Shown here: one piece after another, positions 8,418-17,081 of the stretch
Layout: each line of letters opens with the position of its first letter
How positions within the stretch are numbered: position 1 is the stretch's first letter
Assembly (NCBI RefSeq): GCF_000425405.1
Contig: NZ_AUDJ01000037.1
Span: forward strand, 1 to 51,407
DNA: 51,407 nucleotides
Direction of reading: 5' to 3'
From: Ferrimonas kyonanensis DSM 18153
GTDB taxonomy: Bacteria > Pseudomonadota > Gammaproteobacteria > Enterobacterales > Shewanellaceae
Notes under the pieces: generated by a model
Told to the model about the DNA's origin: nothing
The model's database searches: none
The model's input: the letters and a program-made list of their open reading frames with translations, nothing else
Position numbers and translations under genes: made by a program

Positions 8418-8912
8418 ATGCTCCAATGGTATCTATTTAGAGTTCGAGCCCGCGCCGAACAGACCGTTTCAAAGCAAGTGGAGGCAATGGGGTACAGCAC
8501 CTTTTTGCCACAAGTGTTGAAACGCAGTCGCCCGCACGATTCTGCTATTATGTCGCCTTTGTTTCCTGGATATCTGTTTATTCGGCTGGATCCCTATCGG
8601 GCCTCCTTTGCGCCTGTATTGAAGCTGTTTGGCATGATTGACATTATTCGCACTACCGGTGAAATACGCCCGGTAGAGCTGGCTCTGGTGGTATCGCTGC
8701 GTCGGCGATGCCAGGCTAACCCGGAGTTGGTTCTGGACATAGAGGATAGTGTGCCCAAGGTGGGAGAGGCCGTACGATTCAGTTACGGTGCCTTCAACCA
8801 GATCGAGGCCCTGTTTCATGAGATGGCCGATGATAAGCGTTGTCGCTTATTAATTACCCTCATTAACCAGGAACAACTTATCGATGTGCCACTGACGGCG
8901 CTGGAGCGCTGA
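8418..8912 (+). CDS. RfaH-like transcription antiterminator (NusG paralogue) 1
   Basis: A 164-aa protein, the size of E. coli RfaH (162 aa). An N-terminal NGN domain (about 1-100) starts 'MLQWYLFRVRARAE' and carries the hallmark 'SPLFPGYLFIRLDP'. A C-terminal KOW-like domain (about 113-160) includes 'VGEAVRFSYGAFNQIEALF'. RfaH-type factors bind paused RNA polymerase at ops sites and let it read through long, poorly translated operons such as capsule and LPS clusters. That matches its position upstream of a 17 kb polysaccharide locus. Start at ATG 8418 has AAGGA 6 nt upstream. The longer frame from 8232 would add 62 residues foreign to the family. A second, divergent RfaH-like gene lies 334 bp downstream. 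Confidence 0.88.
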   Translation: MLQWYLFRVRARAEQTVSKQVEAMGYSTFLPQVLKRSRPHDSAIMSPLFPGYLFIRLDPYRASFAPVLKLFGMIDIIRTTGEIRPVELALVVSLRRRCQANPELVLDIEDSVPKVGEAVRFSYGAFNQIEALFHEMADDKRCRLLITLINQEQLIDVPLTALER

Positions 8913-9246
8913 CAAAGGCTTACAGATAAGTGATTGAATGTTGTACCCATGCTCGACATTATGTGGACGGCGTGGTTAGCTACGCTTATAGAAAGATAAC
9001 AAAATGAAATGTCGTAGTGGTATATCGGTGAATAACCGATTAGACGTTCCTAATTTAACCGCCAATGTAATTCATTGGTTCTGAGTTGGGATTTTTGAGC
9101 AGTTGGAAACTGCTGTGTTTCATTTTGTTGATGGATTGAAAAAGTATGCTATTAAACCAAAAATTGAAGCGGACACGCCCGAAATCTCTTGGTAGTATCG
9201 ACGCTGAATTGAGTTCGATTGATAGCGCGGGCGTTAGCAAATAATC
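8913..9246. other. Hairpin-rich interval between the two rfaH-like genes
   Basis: A 334-bp interval without a gene. Four short inverted repeats are visible: 8970-8985 (GCGTGG/CTACGC, one wobble), 9024-9040 (ATCGGT/ACCGAT), 9062-9078 (CCAATG/CATTGG) and 9098-9114 (AGCAGTT/AACTGCT, followed by a weak T-rich stretch). The last could be a weak terminator for the first gene. The promoter of the second rfaH-like gene must lie here unless it is made by read-through. Confidence 0.45.
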
Positions 9247-9759
9247 ATGTTGGGATGGTATCTTTTTCGCAGTAAACCTCGCGCCGAGTTACAGCTGCAA
9301 CAACAGTTGGAATGTCGTGGTTATCAGGTGTTTGTACCTGTATTTACTCCTCCTTGTAAACCCGGAAAGCCCGAAGCTGCTTCTACGCCGCTGTTTCCCG
9401 GGTATCTGTTTATTCGGTTTGACCCCTATCAGGAATCGGTTCGTAACATCCTCTCTTTGTCTGGAGCCTCCCAGATCATCAAGACCTGCGGTGAAGTGCT
9501 GCCGGTGGAGTTGTCGCTGGTACGGGCACTGCGTAAGCGCTGTAGCCAAATCGAGACTGAAGTTTCCGAGTTGAATCAACCTCAGTTTTCAACCGGGATG
9601 CGGGTACAGATTAAAGAGGGACCGTTTGCAAGGGTCGAGGCCATATTCCATGAGACTGTCGGCCGTAAACGCTGTAAACTGCTGCTGGAATTGCTGGGTC
9701 AGGTTCAGATGGTGGAAGCCAACTTGAACGACCTGGCTATTGGTGATCGCTTCGCGTAA
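9247..9759 (+). CDS. RfaH-like transcription antiterminator (NusG paralogue) 2
   Basis: A 170-aa second RfaH-family protein. It starts 'MLGWYLFRSKPRAELQL', carries the same NGN hallmark 'TPLFPGYLFIRFDP' near residues 47-60, and has a KOW-like tail with 'MRVQIKEGPFARVEAIFHE'. It is recognisably paralogous to the gene at 8418-8912 but strongly diverged, so the pair is not a recent duplication. It ends 334 bp before the first structural gene of the polysaccharide locus, in the same orientation, so it is the better candidate for the locus-specific factor. The two paralogues may differ in target operon or act at different pause sites; this is inference. Confidence 0.88.
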   Translation: MLGWYLFRSKPRAELQLQQQLECRGYQVFVPVFTPPCKPGKPEAASTPLFPGYLFIRFDPYQESVRNILSLSGASQIIKTCGEVLPVELSLVRALRKRCSQIETEVSELNQPQFSTGMRVQIKEGPFARVEAIFHETVGRKRCKLLLELLGQVQMVEANLNDLAIGDRFA

Positions 9760-9790
9760 ACCGCTTTATTTTAAGCTGTGCCCTAGGGCA

Positions 9791-9855
9791 TGGCAGTACA
9801 ATAATCAGGGTGTGTTTGGGTATTGGCTAGCCAGAAAGTATGGGCGGAGCTATAT
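9791..9855 (+). promoter_or_regulatory. JUMPstart/ops-like leader element (candidate)
   Basis: In the untranslated leader of the polysaccharide genes the order of blocks resembles the enteric JUMPstart: 'CAGTAC' (9794-9799), then 'GGGTATTGGCTAGCCAG' (9818-9833), then 'GGGCGGAGC' (9842-9850). The last block is one base short of the ops core GGCGGTAGC. JUMPstart contains ops and is where RfaH is recruited. Two RfaH-like genes directly upstream make the match more credible, but it is imperfect. A perfect 12-bp palindrome (TGCCCTAGGGCA, 9779-9790) lies immediately before it. Confidence 0.4.
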
Positions 9856-9905
9856 CTAAACAAAACCTGTCTCGTTTTATTATTTATTCAAAAACAATAG
9901 GTTGT

Positions 9906-9938
9906 CAGTTAGTGGTTGCTAACTGGTGGTGTTTTTTT
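9906..9938 (+). terminator. Terminator-like hairpin in the leader of the polysaccharide operon
   Basis: A 7-bp stem CAGTTAG (9906-9912) / CTAACTG (9919-9925) with a 6-nt loop is followed by GTGGTG and seven T residues (9932-9938). It sits downstream of the JUMPstart-like block and about 155 bp before the SLBB gene. It may end the rfaH-like transcript or act as a leader terminator that an RfaH-type factor overrides. A small GCGC..GCGC hairpin follows at 9943-9955. Confidence 0.55.
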
Positions 9939-10093
9939 GAACTGCGCGTTTGCGCAACATTTTCTGGGGTGCCTGTGCTGCCTTTGGTATCAGGTTTGGG
10001 ACAGTAAGCGACAGGCTCCCGCCGACTCGCTCTCTCATCATTGACCGCGGCCTTTGCAATGAAGCCTGCGGTACGTTATTCAGATACGGACAC

Positions 10094-12811
10094 ATGAAAC
10101 GCTCATTAATTAATACACTTAAAACGTCACTGTTTTGCTTGGTGATGGCAGCCAGTGCCTTTCAGGCTGCTGCGGTCTCTGTTACTCCACAAATGATTGA
10201 ACAGTTTAAGCAGTTGCCCCAGACAGAGCAGCGCCGATTGGCGCAACAATATGGCATCGACCCCTCCATGCTTGGCGGCTCTGTCACCACTTCCCAGCCA
10301 ATTGCCCAGCCAGAAACGCCGGTGGTCACCCCAAGGGACGTTAGTCCAAAACCGAAGGCCGAAGTGCATGGCGTGGCACCAGTTAAGGGCTTAAAGCCGT
10401 TTGGCTACGAACTGTTCGCCGGTCAGCCGACTACTTTTGCCCCGGTTTCTGATATTCCGGTGCCGACGGATTACCGCATCGGCCCCGGCGATACCATTAA
10501 TGTTCAGTTGTATGGCAAAGAGAGCAAGAGCTTTCAGTTGAGCGTGGACCGCCTTGGTAACGTCCATGTACCCGGTATGGAGCCCATTACCGTCATCGGC
10601 ATGAGCTACGGTGAATTGCAGCAGGCAATTAAGTCCGTGGTTGCCGAAAAGATGATTGGTCAGACTGCTCATGTCAGTATGGGTGAGCTTCGCTCGGTGC
10701 GTATCTTTGTTGCCGGAGATGCCTATAACCCCGGCTCTTACACAGTCAGCAGCCTGTCTACCGTATCCCAGGCGCTGTTTGTGGCCGGTGGCCTTAAAAC
10801 CATTGGTTCGCTGCGAAACATTCAGGTTAAGCGCGCCGGTGCCTTAGTGGCGACCTTTGATGTGTACGACCTGTTGATGAAGGGCGATGCATCTAACGAC
10901 GTGCGCCTGCAATCTGGCGATGTGGTGTTTGTGCCACCGATCGGCGAAACCATCGCCGTAACTGGTGAGGTGCTGCGCCCGGCCATCTATGAGCTGAAAG
11001 GCACCGAGACCATGGCGCAGGTAGTTGCCATGGCCGGCGGGGTTAAGCCAGGTGCCTACCCGGCTGCTTCCATCGTTGAGCGTTATGGAAGTAACTATCT
11101 GAAAGAGGTGCTTAAAGTAGATCTTACCGGTAAGCAAGGCCAGTCACTTAAGGCCAAAGGCGGCGATGAGCTTGTGGTGCGTTCTACTTCCAGTGAGTAC
11201 ATCGGCTCGATTACTCTGATTGGTCAGGTAAACCGACCTGGTCAGTATCAGTGGTATTCGGGTATTCGTGTTAGTGATGTTATCGGTTCTGTGAAAGCCG
11301 ATCTGACCTGGAACAGCGATACCAATATGGCTCTGGTAGTTCGTCAGACTAGCATTAATGGCGACATCGAGGTGAAAGGCTTTAATTTGTTGCAGGCAAT
11401 TACCGATAAAGGCGGTGCCGACGATTTACCCCTGGACGCCAATGATAAACTCATTGTGTTTGCTGACCGTGATGAAGCTTTAGATCGTCGCAAACTGGGT
11501 AAGTTCTTCAATAAAGTAAAGAGCGATCAAACCCTGCAATACTTGGCGGAAAAGAATAGCCAGCAGCTGGAGGACCAAGAGCTTAGAAAAATCAGCGACA
11601 AAAAGCATATGAATTCTGTTGCCGGTGTGGCGGTTACCGAATCTGCGAGCGCGGATAAAGAGAAGGATCTGGCACTGGCCAATCTTATGCTCTTGGGACT
11701 GTTTAATCACCCTAAGTTAATTAATCTGTCCGATCAAATGAGCCGTCGCGAGTTGTTGTTCCCGGTAATGGCCAAGCTTCAGTCTCAGTCGCGTTCTCAG
11801 ACCCGCTCTGCACAAGTGAGCGTTACCGGTGACGTTCGTTACCCGGATAACTACCCGTTGATAAACGGCGCTAAGGTTATGGATTTGGTGGCGTTGGCTG
11901 GTGGTTTGAAAGAAAGTGCTTATCTACTCAATGCCGAGTTATCTCGTACTTATTACGACAATGTACAGGGTATGCGCATTGAACATTGGAATGTAGATCT
12001 GTCTAAAGCGATGGATGGCGACCAGGATCAGAATCTGAATCTTGTTAGTAAAGACCGCTTGAATGTGCTGACTAAGCCAGCGTGGGCCGCTAACGAAACC
12101 ATCGAGATTCGAGGTGAAGTTCGCTTCCCTGGCACCTACATCATTCAGCGGGGCGAAACCTTGGCAGATGTGGTAGAGCGTGCTGGAGGCTTTACAGAAT
12201 ACGCTTACCTTTATGGCGCAGTGTTTACGCGCGAATCAATGAAAAAGCAGGAAGCGCTAGAGATTAAACGAGTTACTGCCTCCCTAAGAAAAGAGATTGC
12301 AAACCGTACCTTGTCTCAAGAGGGCGCATTTGCGTCAGTGGCCGATACTGACGCGATGTTGACTCAATTGGAACAGATTGAGCCGGTAGGACGATTGGTG
12401 ATTGACTTGGAAGGGATTATGAATCCAGAGCTTGATCGAAATTTCAATGTTGAAGCAGGAGATCTCCTATATATTCCCCCTATGCGGCAAGTGGTTGCTG
12501 TCATGGGTGAGGTCCAACATGCGACTTCCCATCGCTTTGATACCGCATTAAGCCTTAAAGACTATATGCGTATGTCGGGTAATACTACTCAGCGTGCAGA
12601 TGATGAAAGAACTTACGTCGTGCGAGCAGATGGCTCGGTTATGCTTCCAGAAAACTCCTACTGGTTTGGCGGTAAGCAATCACTTAAGCCTGGCGATACC
12701 GTAATTGTACCATTGGATACTAACTACAAAGATAATTTAACTCTTTGGAGCCAGATTACAAACATTATATACAATTCTGCTGTGGCGCTATCAGCACTTA
12801 ATGTTTTGTGA
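10094..12811 (+). CDS. Large SLBB-domain polysaccharide export protein (Wza/OtnA-like OPX)
   Basis: A 905-aa outer-membrane/periplasmic polysaccharide export protein. The signal peptide (MKRSLINTLKTSLFCLVMAA.. to about residue 28) has no lipobox Cys. The Poly_export motif 'DYRIGPGDTINVQLYG' is followed by repeated SLBB-like units ('VFVAGDAYNPGSYTVS', 'AVTGEVLRPAIYELKG', 'LIGQVNRPGQYQWYSG', 'SVTGDVRYPDNYPLING', 'EIRGEVRFPGTYIIQRG', 'AVMGEVQHATSHRFD'). At least six such units make it much longer than E. coli Wza (~380 aa) and similar in plan to OtnA/WbfF of Vibrio cholerae O139. Start at ATG 10094 gives the signal peptide; the frame open from 9950 would add 48 unlikely residues. The 3' part, after about 12.2 kb, turns AT-rich. 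Confidence 0.9.
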   Translation: MKRSLINTLKTSLFCLVMAASAFQAAAVSVTPQMIEQFKQLPQTEQRRLAQQYGIDPSMLGGSVTTSQPIAQPETPVVTPRDVSPKPKAEVHGVAPVKGLKPFGYELFAGQPTTFAPVSDIPVPTDYRIGPGDTINVQLYGKESKSFQLSVDRLGNVHVPGMEPITVIGMSYGELQQAIKSVVAEKMIGQTAHVSMGELRSVRIFVAGDAYNPGSYTVSSLSTVSQALFVAGGLKTIGSLRNIQVKRAGALVATFDVYDLLMKGDASNDVRLQSGDVVFVPPIGETIAVTGEVLRPAIYELKGTETMAQVVAMAGGVKPGAYPAASIVERYGSNYLKEVLKVDLTGKQGQSLKAKGGDELVVRSTSSEYIGSITLIGQVNRPGQYQWYSGIRVSDVIGSVKADLTWNSDTNMALVVRQTSINGDIEVKGFNLLQAITDKGGADDLPLDANDKLIVFADRDEALDRRKLGKFFNKVKSDQTLQYLAEKNSQQLEDQELRKISDKKHMNSVAGVAVTESASADKEKDLALANLMLLGLFNHPKLINLSDQMSRRELLFPVMAKLQSQSRSQTRSAQVSVTGDVRYPDNYPLINGAKVMDLVALAGGLKESAYLLNAELSRTYYDNVQGMRIEHWNVDLSKAMDGDQDQNLNLVSKDRLNVLTKPAWAANETIEIRGEVRFPGTYIIQRGETLADVVERAGGFTEYAYLYGAVFTRESMKKQEALEIKRVTASLRKEIANRTLSQEGAFASVADTDAMLTQLEQIEPVGRLVIDLEGIMNPELDRNFNVEAGDLLYIPPMRQVVAVMGEVQHATSHRFDTALSLKDYMRMSGNTTQRADDERTYVVRADGSVMLPENSYWFGGKQSLKPGDTVIVPLDTNYKDNLTLWSQITNIIYNSAVALSALNVL

Positions 12812-12856
12812 TATTCAATATATAAACCAATATTATGTAAGTGACCGAGAATAATC

Positions 12857-13819
12857 ATGTCAGAAGTAACTACAAATTTTCATTACGAATCAGGTGCTAC
12901 TTTACCTGGACATAAAAGTGACTATATTGACCTTCGTGACATTTTGTCAATTATAGCCGACGGGAAATGGATAATTCTGACAATTACTTTTTGTTTTGCT
13001 ATTTTTTCGGTCGCTTTAGCGCTATACCTTCCTAATATTTATAGATCGGAAGCGCTATTAGCACCGGCTAACTCAGAGCAAAATAGCAGCTTTGCGGGAT
13101 TGGCAGGTCAGTTTGGCGGACTTGCTTCACTGGCTGGTATTAATCTAGGAAGCTCTAGCATTGATAAGACTACTATGGCCTTAGAGGTTATGAAGTCTAG
13201 AGAGTTTGTCAGTCAATTTATAGAGCGTAGAAAAATACTTATTCCTTTAATGGCTGTAAAAGGTTGGGAATCTAATCAAAATAAGTTGATATTAGATGAT
13301 AACTTATATGATGAAAGTAGTGGAGAGTGGATTAGAGAGCCAAAGCCTCGAAGACCAAAAGAGCCTACCATGCAAGAAGCCTTCGAAGTCTTCAGTGATA
13401 TACTTGTTGTTCGACAGGATAGTCAAACAAACTTTGTCACCATCTCAATAGAACATTACTCTCCATATATTGCTCAGCAATGGGTTTCATGGCTCGTAGA
13501 GTCGATTAATAATGAAATGAAGAGGCGGGACTTAATCGAAGCTCAAAGAAGTATAAAATATTTGAGTGAAAAGCTTATTCAGACGAAAGTTTCTGATATG
13601 AAGAGCATTTTATATCAACTTATCGAAGAACAAACTAAAACAATTATGTTTGCCGAAGTTAGAGATGAATATATCTTCAAAACAGTTGACCCTGCAGTTG
13701 TGCCTGAATTGAAAGTAAAGCCGAAGCGACCATTGATATGTGTTCTTGGAACATTGCTAGGAATGTTTTTTGGAGTTGTAATAGTATTAATTAAAAGATT
13801 TTTAATTAAAGAGATTTAA
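12857..13819 (+). CDS. Wzz-family chain-length/polysaccharide co-polymerase (OtnB-like)
   Basis: A 320-aa protein with two membrane helices, about residues 35-57 and 288-312, enclosing a periplasmic domain, the typical PCP topology. The N-terminal Wzz motif is 'DYIDLRDILSIIADGKWIILTI', here cited in parts (YIDLRDIL, GKWII). The pre-TM2 proline-rich segment is 'PELKVKPKRPLICVLG'. There is no cytoplasmic tyrosine kinase domain. Wzz sets the modal length of Wzy-made polymer. It lies 45 bp after the SLBB export gene, the same order as otnA-otnB in Vibrio O139-type loci. The DNA is strongly AT-rich. Confidence 0.9.
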   Translation: MSEVTTNFHYESGATLPGHKSDYIDLRDILSIIADGKWIILTITFCFAIFSVALALYLPNIYRSEALLAPANSEQNSSFAGLAGQFGGLASLAGINLGSSSIDKTTMALEVMKSREFVSQFIERRKILIPLMAVKGWESNQNKLILDDNLYDESSGEWIREPKPRRPKEPTMQEAFEVFSDILVVRQDSQTNFVTISIEHYSPYIAQQWVSWLVESINNEMKRRDLIEAQRSIKYLSEKLIQTKVSDMKSILYQLIEEQTKTIMFAEVRDEYIFKTVDPAVVPELKVKPKRPLICVLGTLLGMFFGVVIVLIKRFLIKEI

Positions 13820-13930
13820 ACATTTATAGAGCAAAATATCACCGTCAAATTGGATTTAACATAAATCTTATTAAAGAAGTGAAAACATGCATTCTATTTT
13901 GAACGATAGTAACGAGTTGGAGTCTTTAGC

Positions 13931-14983
13931 ATGGAGTTGATAATGGCATTTATATGGGCATTTATTTCTTCCTATGTGGCAGTTCGACTCGCTAAGCCTG
14001 TTGCTTGTAAAGCTGGGTTGGTTGATAAGCCTAATGAACGCAAACTTCATAAAGGGAGTGTGCCTCTCGTAGGGGGTATCTCGATCTTTATTGGTGTTGT
14101 AAGTTCTATAGTTATATTTTTGCCTAGCAATTACACCCTTAATTTATATCTTGTATCAGCCTTAATAATTTTGTTACTTGGAGTTATTGATGATAAACAT
14201 GATCTAAGAGTATCTTATCGAATCATTGTTCAATCATTATCTGCATGTATAATGATTTTTGGAAGCGGAATGTACATCAGTTATCTTGGTCCAGTGATAC
14301 CGGGGTTTGATGTTCATCTTGGTAGCTTTGGAATTGTGATAACTGTTGTTGCTGTTATTGCATCAATAAATGCTTTTAATATGGTAGATGGAATAGATGG
14401 TTTGGCAGGAATGATAAGTATAGTGAGTTTCCTAGGACTAGCAGTTTTATTTGGTATAAAAGGAAACTCTGTATTTATTTTACCTGTATTGTTTGTTTCT
14501 GCGATTTGCGCATACTTGACTTTTAATCTCGGGTGGCCAAATCGAACTGCCAAAAAAGTATTTATGGGCGATGCAGGGTCAATGTTTATTGGGCTGACGG
14601 TTGTATGGTTATTAGTTTATGGCACTCAAGGTAAGGACGCAGCATTTAGGCCTGTGATAGCGCTTTGGGTTATTGCACTTCCTTTGATGGACATGGTGGC
14701 AATAATGATACGTAGGCTTAGAAAGGGGCAAAGTCCGTTTAAACCAGATAGAAACCATCTTCATCATATATTTATGCGTGCCGGTCTTAGTGCTAGACAA
14801 TCATTAGTTGCAATTTCTTTTATGTCGCTACTTATGGTTTCATTTGGTGTGTTTGCTGAAGTTTATGGAGTTCGTGACTGGTTGGTTTTTTGCTTCTTTA
14901 TTATAACGTTCCTTATATATAGTTTTGCAATTCAGTATGTTTGGAAATTGGTTAAAGCCGTAAGGAAAGTCACCGGACAATAG
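13931..14983 (+). CDS. WecA/MraY-family undecaprenyl-phosphate sugar-1-phosphate transferase
   Basis: A 350-aa polytopic membrane enzyme that starts polymer synthesis by moving a (HexNAc-)sugar phosphate from UDP-sugar to undecaprenyl phosphate. Visible family motifs are 'DKPNERKLHKGSVPLVGG' near 32-50, 'GVIDDKHDL' (metal-binding Asp pair), 'NAFNMVDGIDGLAG', 'FMGDAGSMFIG' and the WecA-type 'DRNHLHHIFMRAGLS'. About 10-11 hydrophobic helices. ATG 13931 has GGAG 8 nt upstream; ATG 13943 is a possible alternative. Being WecA-like rather than WbaP/WcaJ-like suggests the first sugar is an N-acetylated amino sugar, consistent with the CapE-like and reductase genes downstream; this is inference. Confidence 0.9.
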   Translation: MELIMAFIWAFISSYVAVRLAKPVACKAGLVDKPNERKLHKGSVPLVGGISIFIGVVSSIVIFLPSNYTLNLYLVSALIILLLGVIDDKHDLRVSYRIIVQSLSACIMIFGSGMYISYLGPVIPGFDVHLGSFGIVITVVAVIASINAFNMVDGIDGLAGMISIVSFLGLAVLFGIKGNSVFILPVLFVSAICAYLTFNLGWPNRTAKKVFMGDAGSMFIGLTVVWLLVYGTQGKDAAFRPVIALWVIALPLMDMVAIMIRRLRKGQSPFKPDRNHLHHIFMRAGLSARQSLVAISFMSLLMVSFGVFAEVYGVRDWLVFCFFIITFLIYSFAIQYVWKLVKAVRKVTGQ

Positions 14984-15131
14984 TAATTTTTTATAAGATC
15001 AATATGTATAAATTAGCTATCAAAAAATTGCCGAGCTAAAAGTTAACAATGTATTTAGTGTTACTTAATTAATGCTGGACGATGTTGGCATATAAATATT
15101 ATATAGGCGAAGACTTTTCGTTAGAGGCGAT

Positions 15132-15506
15132 ATGAAAAAATTAGTTGTTGACTTAGATGGTACTCTCACGCTAGCAGATACTAAAGATTATAACAACGTT
15201 AGCCCAAGGCTTGATGCGATAGAAAAGCTACGAGAATATAAGTCGTTAGGTTTCACGATTACAATATTTACAGCGAGAAATATGCGAACTTATGACGAGA
15301 ATCTTGGAAAGATTAATATCTTTACTTTACCAATAATCATAAGTTGGTTAGACAAACATGACGTTCCCTATGATGAAGTCATTGTTGGCAAGCCGTGGTG
15401 TGGCACTGAAGGTTTCTATATCGATGATAGAGCAATTCGTCCTTCAGAGTTTGCTAATCTCTCGATACAGGAGATTACAGATCTAATTGCAAAGGAAACG
15501 TCATGA
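15132..15506 (+). CDS. Small HAD-family phosphatase of capsule loci
   Basis: A 124-aa minimal HAD fold without a large cap. Motif I is 'VVDLDGTL' (Asp nucleophile near residue 7), motif II 'FTARN', motif III Lys in 'VGKPWC', and motif IV 'IDDRAIRP'. Small HADs of this kind accompany nucleotidyltransferases in capsule and O-antigen clusters and are presumed to dephosphorylate a precursor. Its stop overlaps the next gene's start (ATGA at 15503-15506), so it is translationally coupled to the nucleotidyltransferase-kinase fusion. It is the first gene after a 148-bp AT-rich gap, where an internal promoter is possible. The substrate is unknown. Confidence 0.82.
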   Translation: MKKLVVDLDGTLTLADTKDYNNVSPRLDAIEKLREYKSLGFTITIFTARNMRTYDENLGKINIFTLPIIISWLDKHDVPYDEVIVGKPWCGTEGFYIDDRAIRPSEFANLSIQEITDLIAKETS

Positions 15507-17080
15507 TTATAATTATGTCTTCGGCGTTTGTTGCTTCAGAACTCCAGTCTGAATTTGGGCCATTACCGCCTGCGTTTCTTCCTGTTGGTAATCGTAGGCT
15601 TTATGAGTACCAGATAGAGCGCTTATGTACTTCTGAAAAAGTTGTTATTAGCCTTCCTGAAGGTTATGAAGTAGCTCAGTTTGACTCTAAGCGTCTTGAA
15701 GAAGCCGGGGTCGAAATTTTATTTTTGCCTCAGGGCTTGAGTCTTGGCGAGGCAGTACTTTATGCAGTAAATCTCTTAGCGTTTTCTGAAGCTGAGTGCT
15801 TAAGGATTCTTCATGGTGACACACTTCTTGAACAATTCCCTTCGGAAGATGATATTGTCGCTTTAAGTGAGGTTTCAGATGCGTATGATTGGGCTGTTTA
15901 TAAGGGCGAAGACAAAGAGCTTTTAGGGCCGATAGATCCTAATCAAGAGACTGTAAGAACTTGGGTTGCAAATGGATATTTCTCATTTTCAAATTCAAGA
16001 GAACTAGTGAGGGCGTTAACTGAATCCAGATTTAATTTTGTTGATGCAATAAACATATATCACTATCGAGTTGGTTTGAGACCCGAAAGGGTCGCTGGTT
16101 GGTTTGATTTCGGACATGTTCATACATATTTTCGTTCAAAGTCAAACATGACGACGCAGAGAGCTTTCAATCAAATGTCAATAACAGCTAGCTCTGTAAC
16201 AAAGCGAAGCCAAAAATCTGATAAGATGCTTGCCGAGACAAAGTGGTATGAGGATCTACCTAGTAAATTGAAAGTATACTCACCTCAACTATTAAACAAA
16301 ATTGACGATGAAAATGGTATTGGATATGAAATAGAATATTTGCATTTAACAGCGTTGAATGAACTATTCACATTCGGGGAATTGCCTCCTTTTGTTTGGC
16401 GAAAAATAATCAGATCTTGCTTAGATTTTCTTGATGCCTGTAAAAAAGAAAAATCTCCAGATGATATAGAAGCTGCAACGTTAAATAGCCTATTTGGTAC
16501 AAAAAGTAAAATTAGGTTAGCTAATTTTTCTGATAGTTCTAAGTTGTCTTTATGTAAGAAATGGAAAGCAAATGGAAAGTATCTGCCTAGTCTTAATGAT
16601 ATCCTAATTAATGTAGAGCCTTTATTGCCAAAAGACTGTCAACAGTCGACCTGGTATCATGGAGATTTTTGTTTATCTAATATTTTATATGACTTTAGAA
16701 CTGGAAGAGTTAAAGTTATAGATCCAAGAGGGATTTCGCCAGAGGGAGTTATAGTGCCTTATGGAGATATAAGGTATGACTTGGCTAAACTCAGTCACTC
16801 AATAATTGGTCGTTATGACTTTATTATTGCAGGTAACTTCGATTTGGATTGGGAGCCTTACAATATAACATTTAAAATTCATGAAACGAATCGTATAAAT
16901 ATTATTGAAAATTACTTTGTCAAGTTAATTGAACAGCGATACGGGCTTGAGAGAAAATGTTTGATTGCAATGCAAATTCACCTATTTTTGTCAATGCTTC
17001 CATTACACTCAGATAACTCTCTTCGACAAAAAGCTTTGTTGTGTAATGCCTTAAGACTTTATAGCATTTTGGAGTTATAA
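15503..17080 (+). CDS. Nucleotidyltransferase-like/aminoglycoside-phosphotransferase-like fusion
   Basis: A 525-aa two-domain protein. Residues ~1-240 resemble a sugar-1-phosphate nucleotidyltransferase ('PPAFLPVGNRRLYEYQIERL', 'RILHGDTLL' with a likely metal Asp, 'WVANGYFSFS'). The usual N-terminal GxGTR signature is replaced by 'MIIIMSSAFVASELQ'. Residues ~260-525 resemble an APH/choline-kinase fold: Brenner motif 'WYHGDFCLSNIL' with H386, D388 and N393, then 'VKVIDPRG' as the metal-binding loop. The combination suggests one protein that phosphorylates a small alcohol or sugar and activates it with a nucleotide, or binds both. It sits between a HAD phosphatase (4-nt overlap) and a second nucleotidyltransferase (1-nt gap). 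The substrate is not identifiable from sequence. Confidence 0.75.
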   Translation: MIIIMSSAFVASELQSEFGPLPPAFLPVGNRRLYEYQIERLCTSEKVVISLPEGYEVAQFDSKRLEEAGVEILFLPQGLSLGEAVLYAVNLLAFSEAECLRILHGDTLLEQFPSEDDIVALSEVSDAYDWAVYKGEDKELLGPIDPNQETVRTWVANGYFSFSNSRELVRALTESRFNFVDAINIYHYRVGLRPERVAGWFDFGHVHTYFRSKSNMTTQRAFNQMSITASSVTKRSQKSDKMLAETKWYEDLPSKLKVYSPQLLNKIDDENGIGYEIEYLHLTALNELFTFGELPPFVWRKIIRSCLDFLDACKKEKSPDDIEAATLNSLFGTKSKIRLANFSDSSKLSLCKKWKANGKYLPSLNDILINVEPLLPKDCQQSTWYHGDFCLSNILYDFRTGRVKVIDPRGISPEGVIVPYGDIRYDLAKLSHSIIGRYDFIIAGNFDLDWEPYNITFKIHETNRINIIENYFVKLIEQRYGLERKCLIAMQIHLFLSMLPLHSDNSLRQKALLCNALRLYSILEL

Positions 17081-17081
17081 A

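Noticed and set aside
9950-10093. 48-codon N-terminal extension of the SLBB export gene
   Set aside because: It contains no signal sequence and would push the clear signal peptide (from 10094) inside the protein. The stretch contains leader hairpins instead.
13887-13940. 17-codon ORF ending just inside the WecA-like gene
   Set aside because: It starts with a plausible RBS and could couple translation to the ATG at 13943, but it is too short to support without conservation data.
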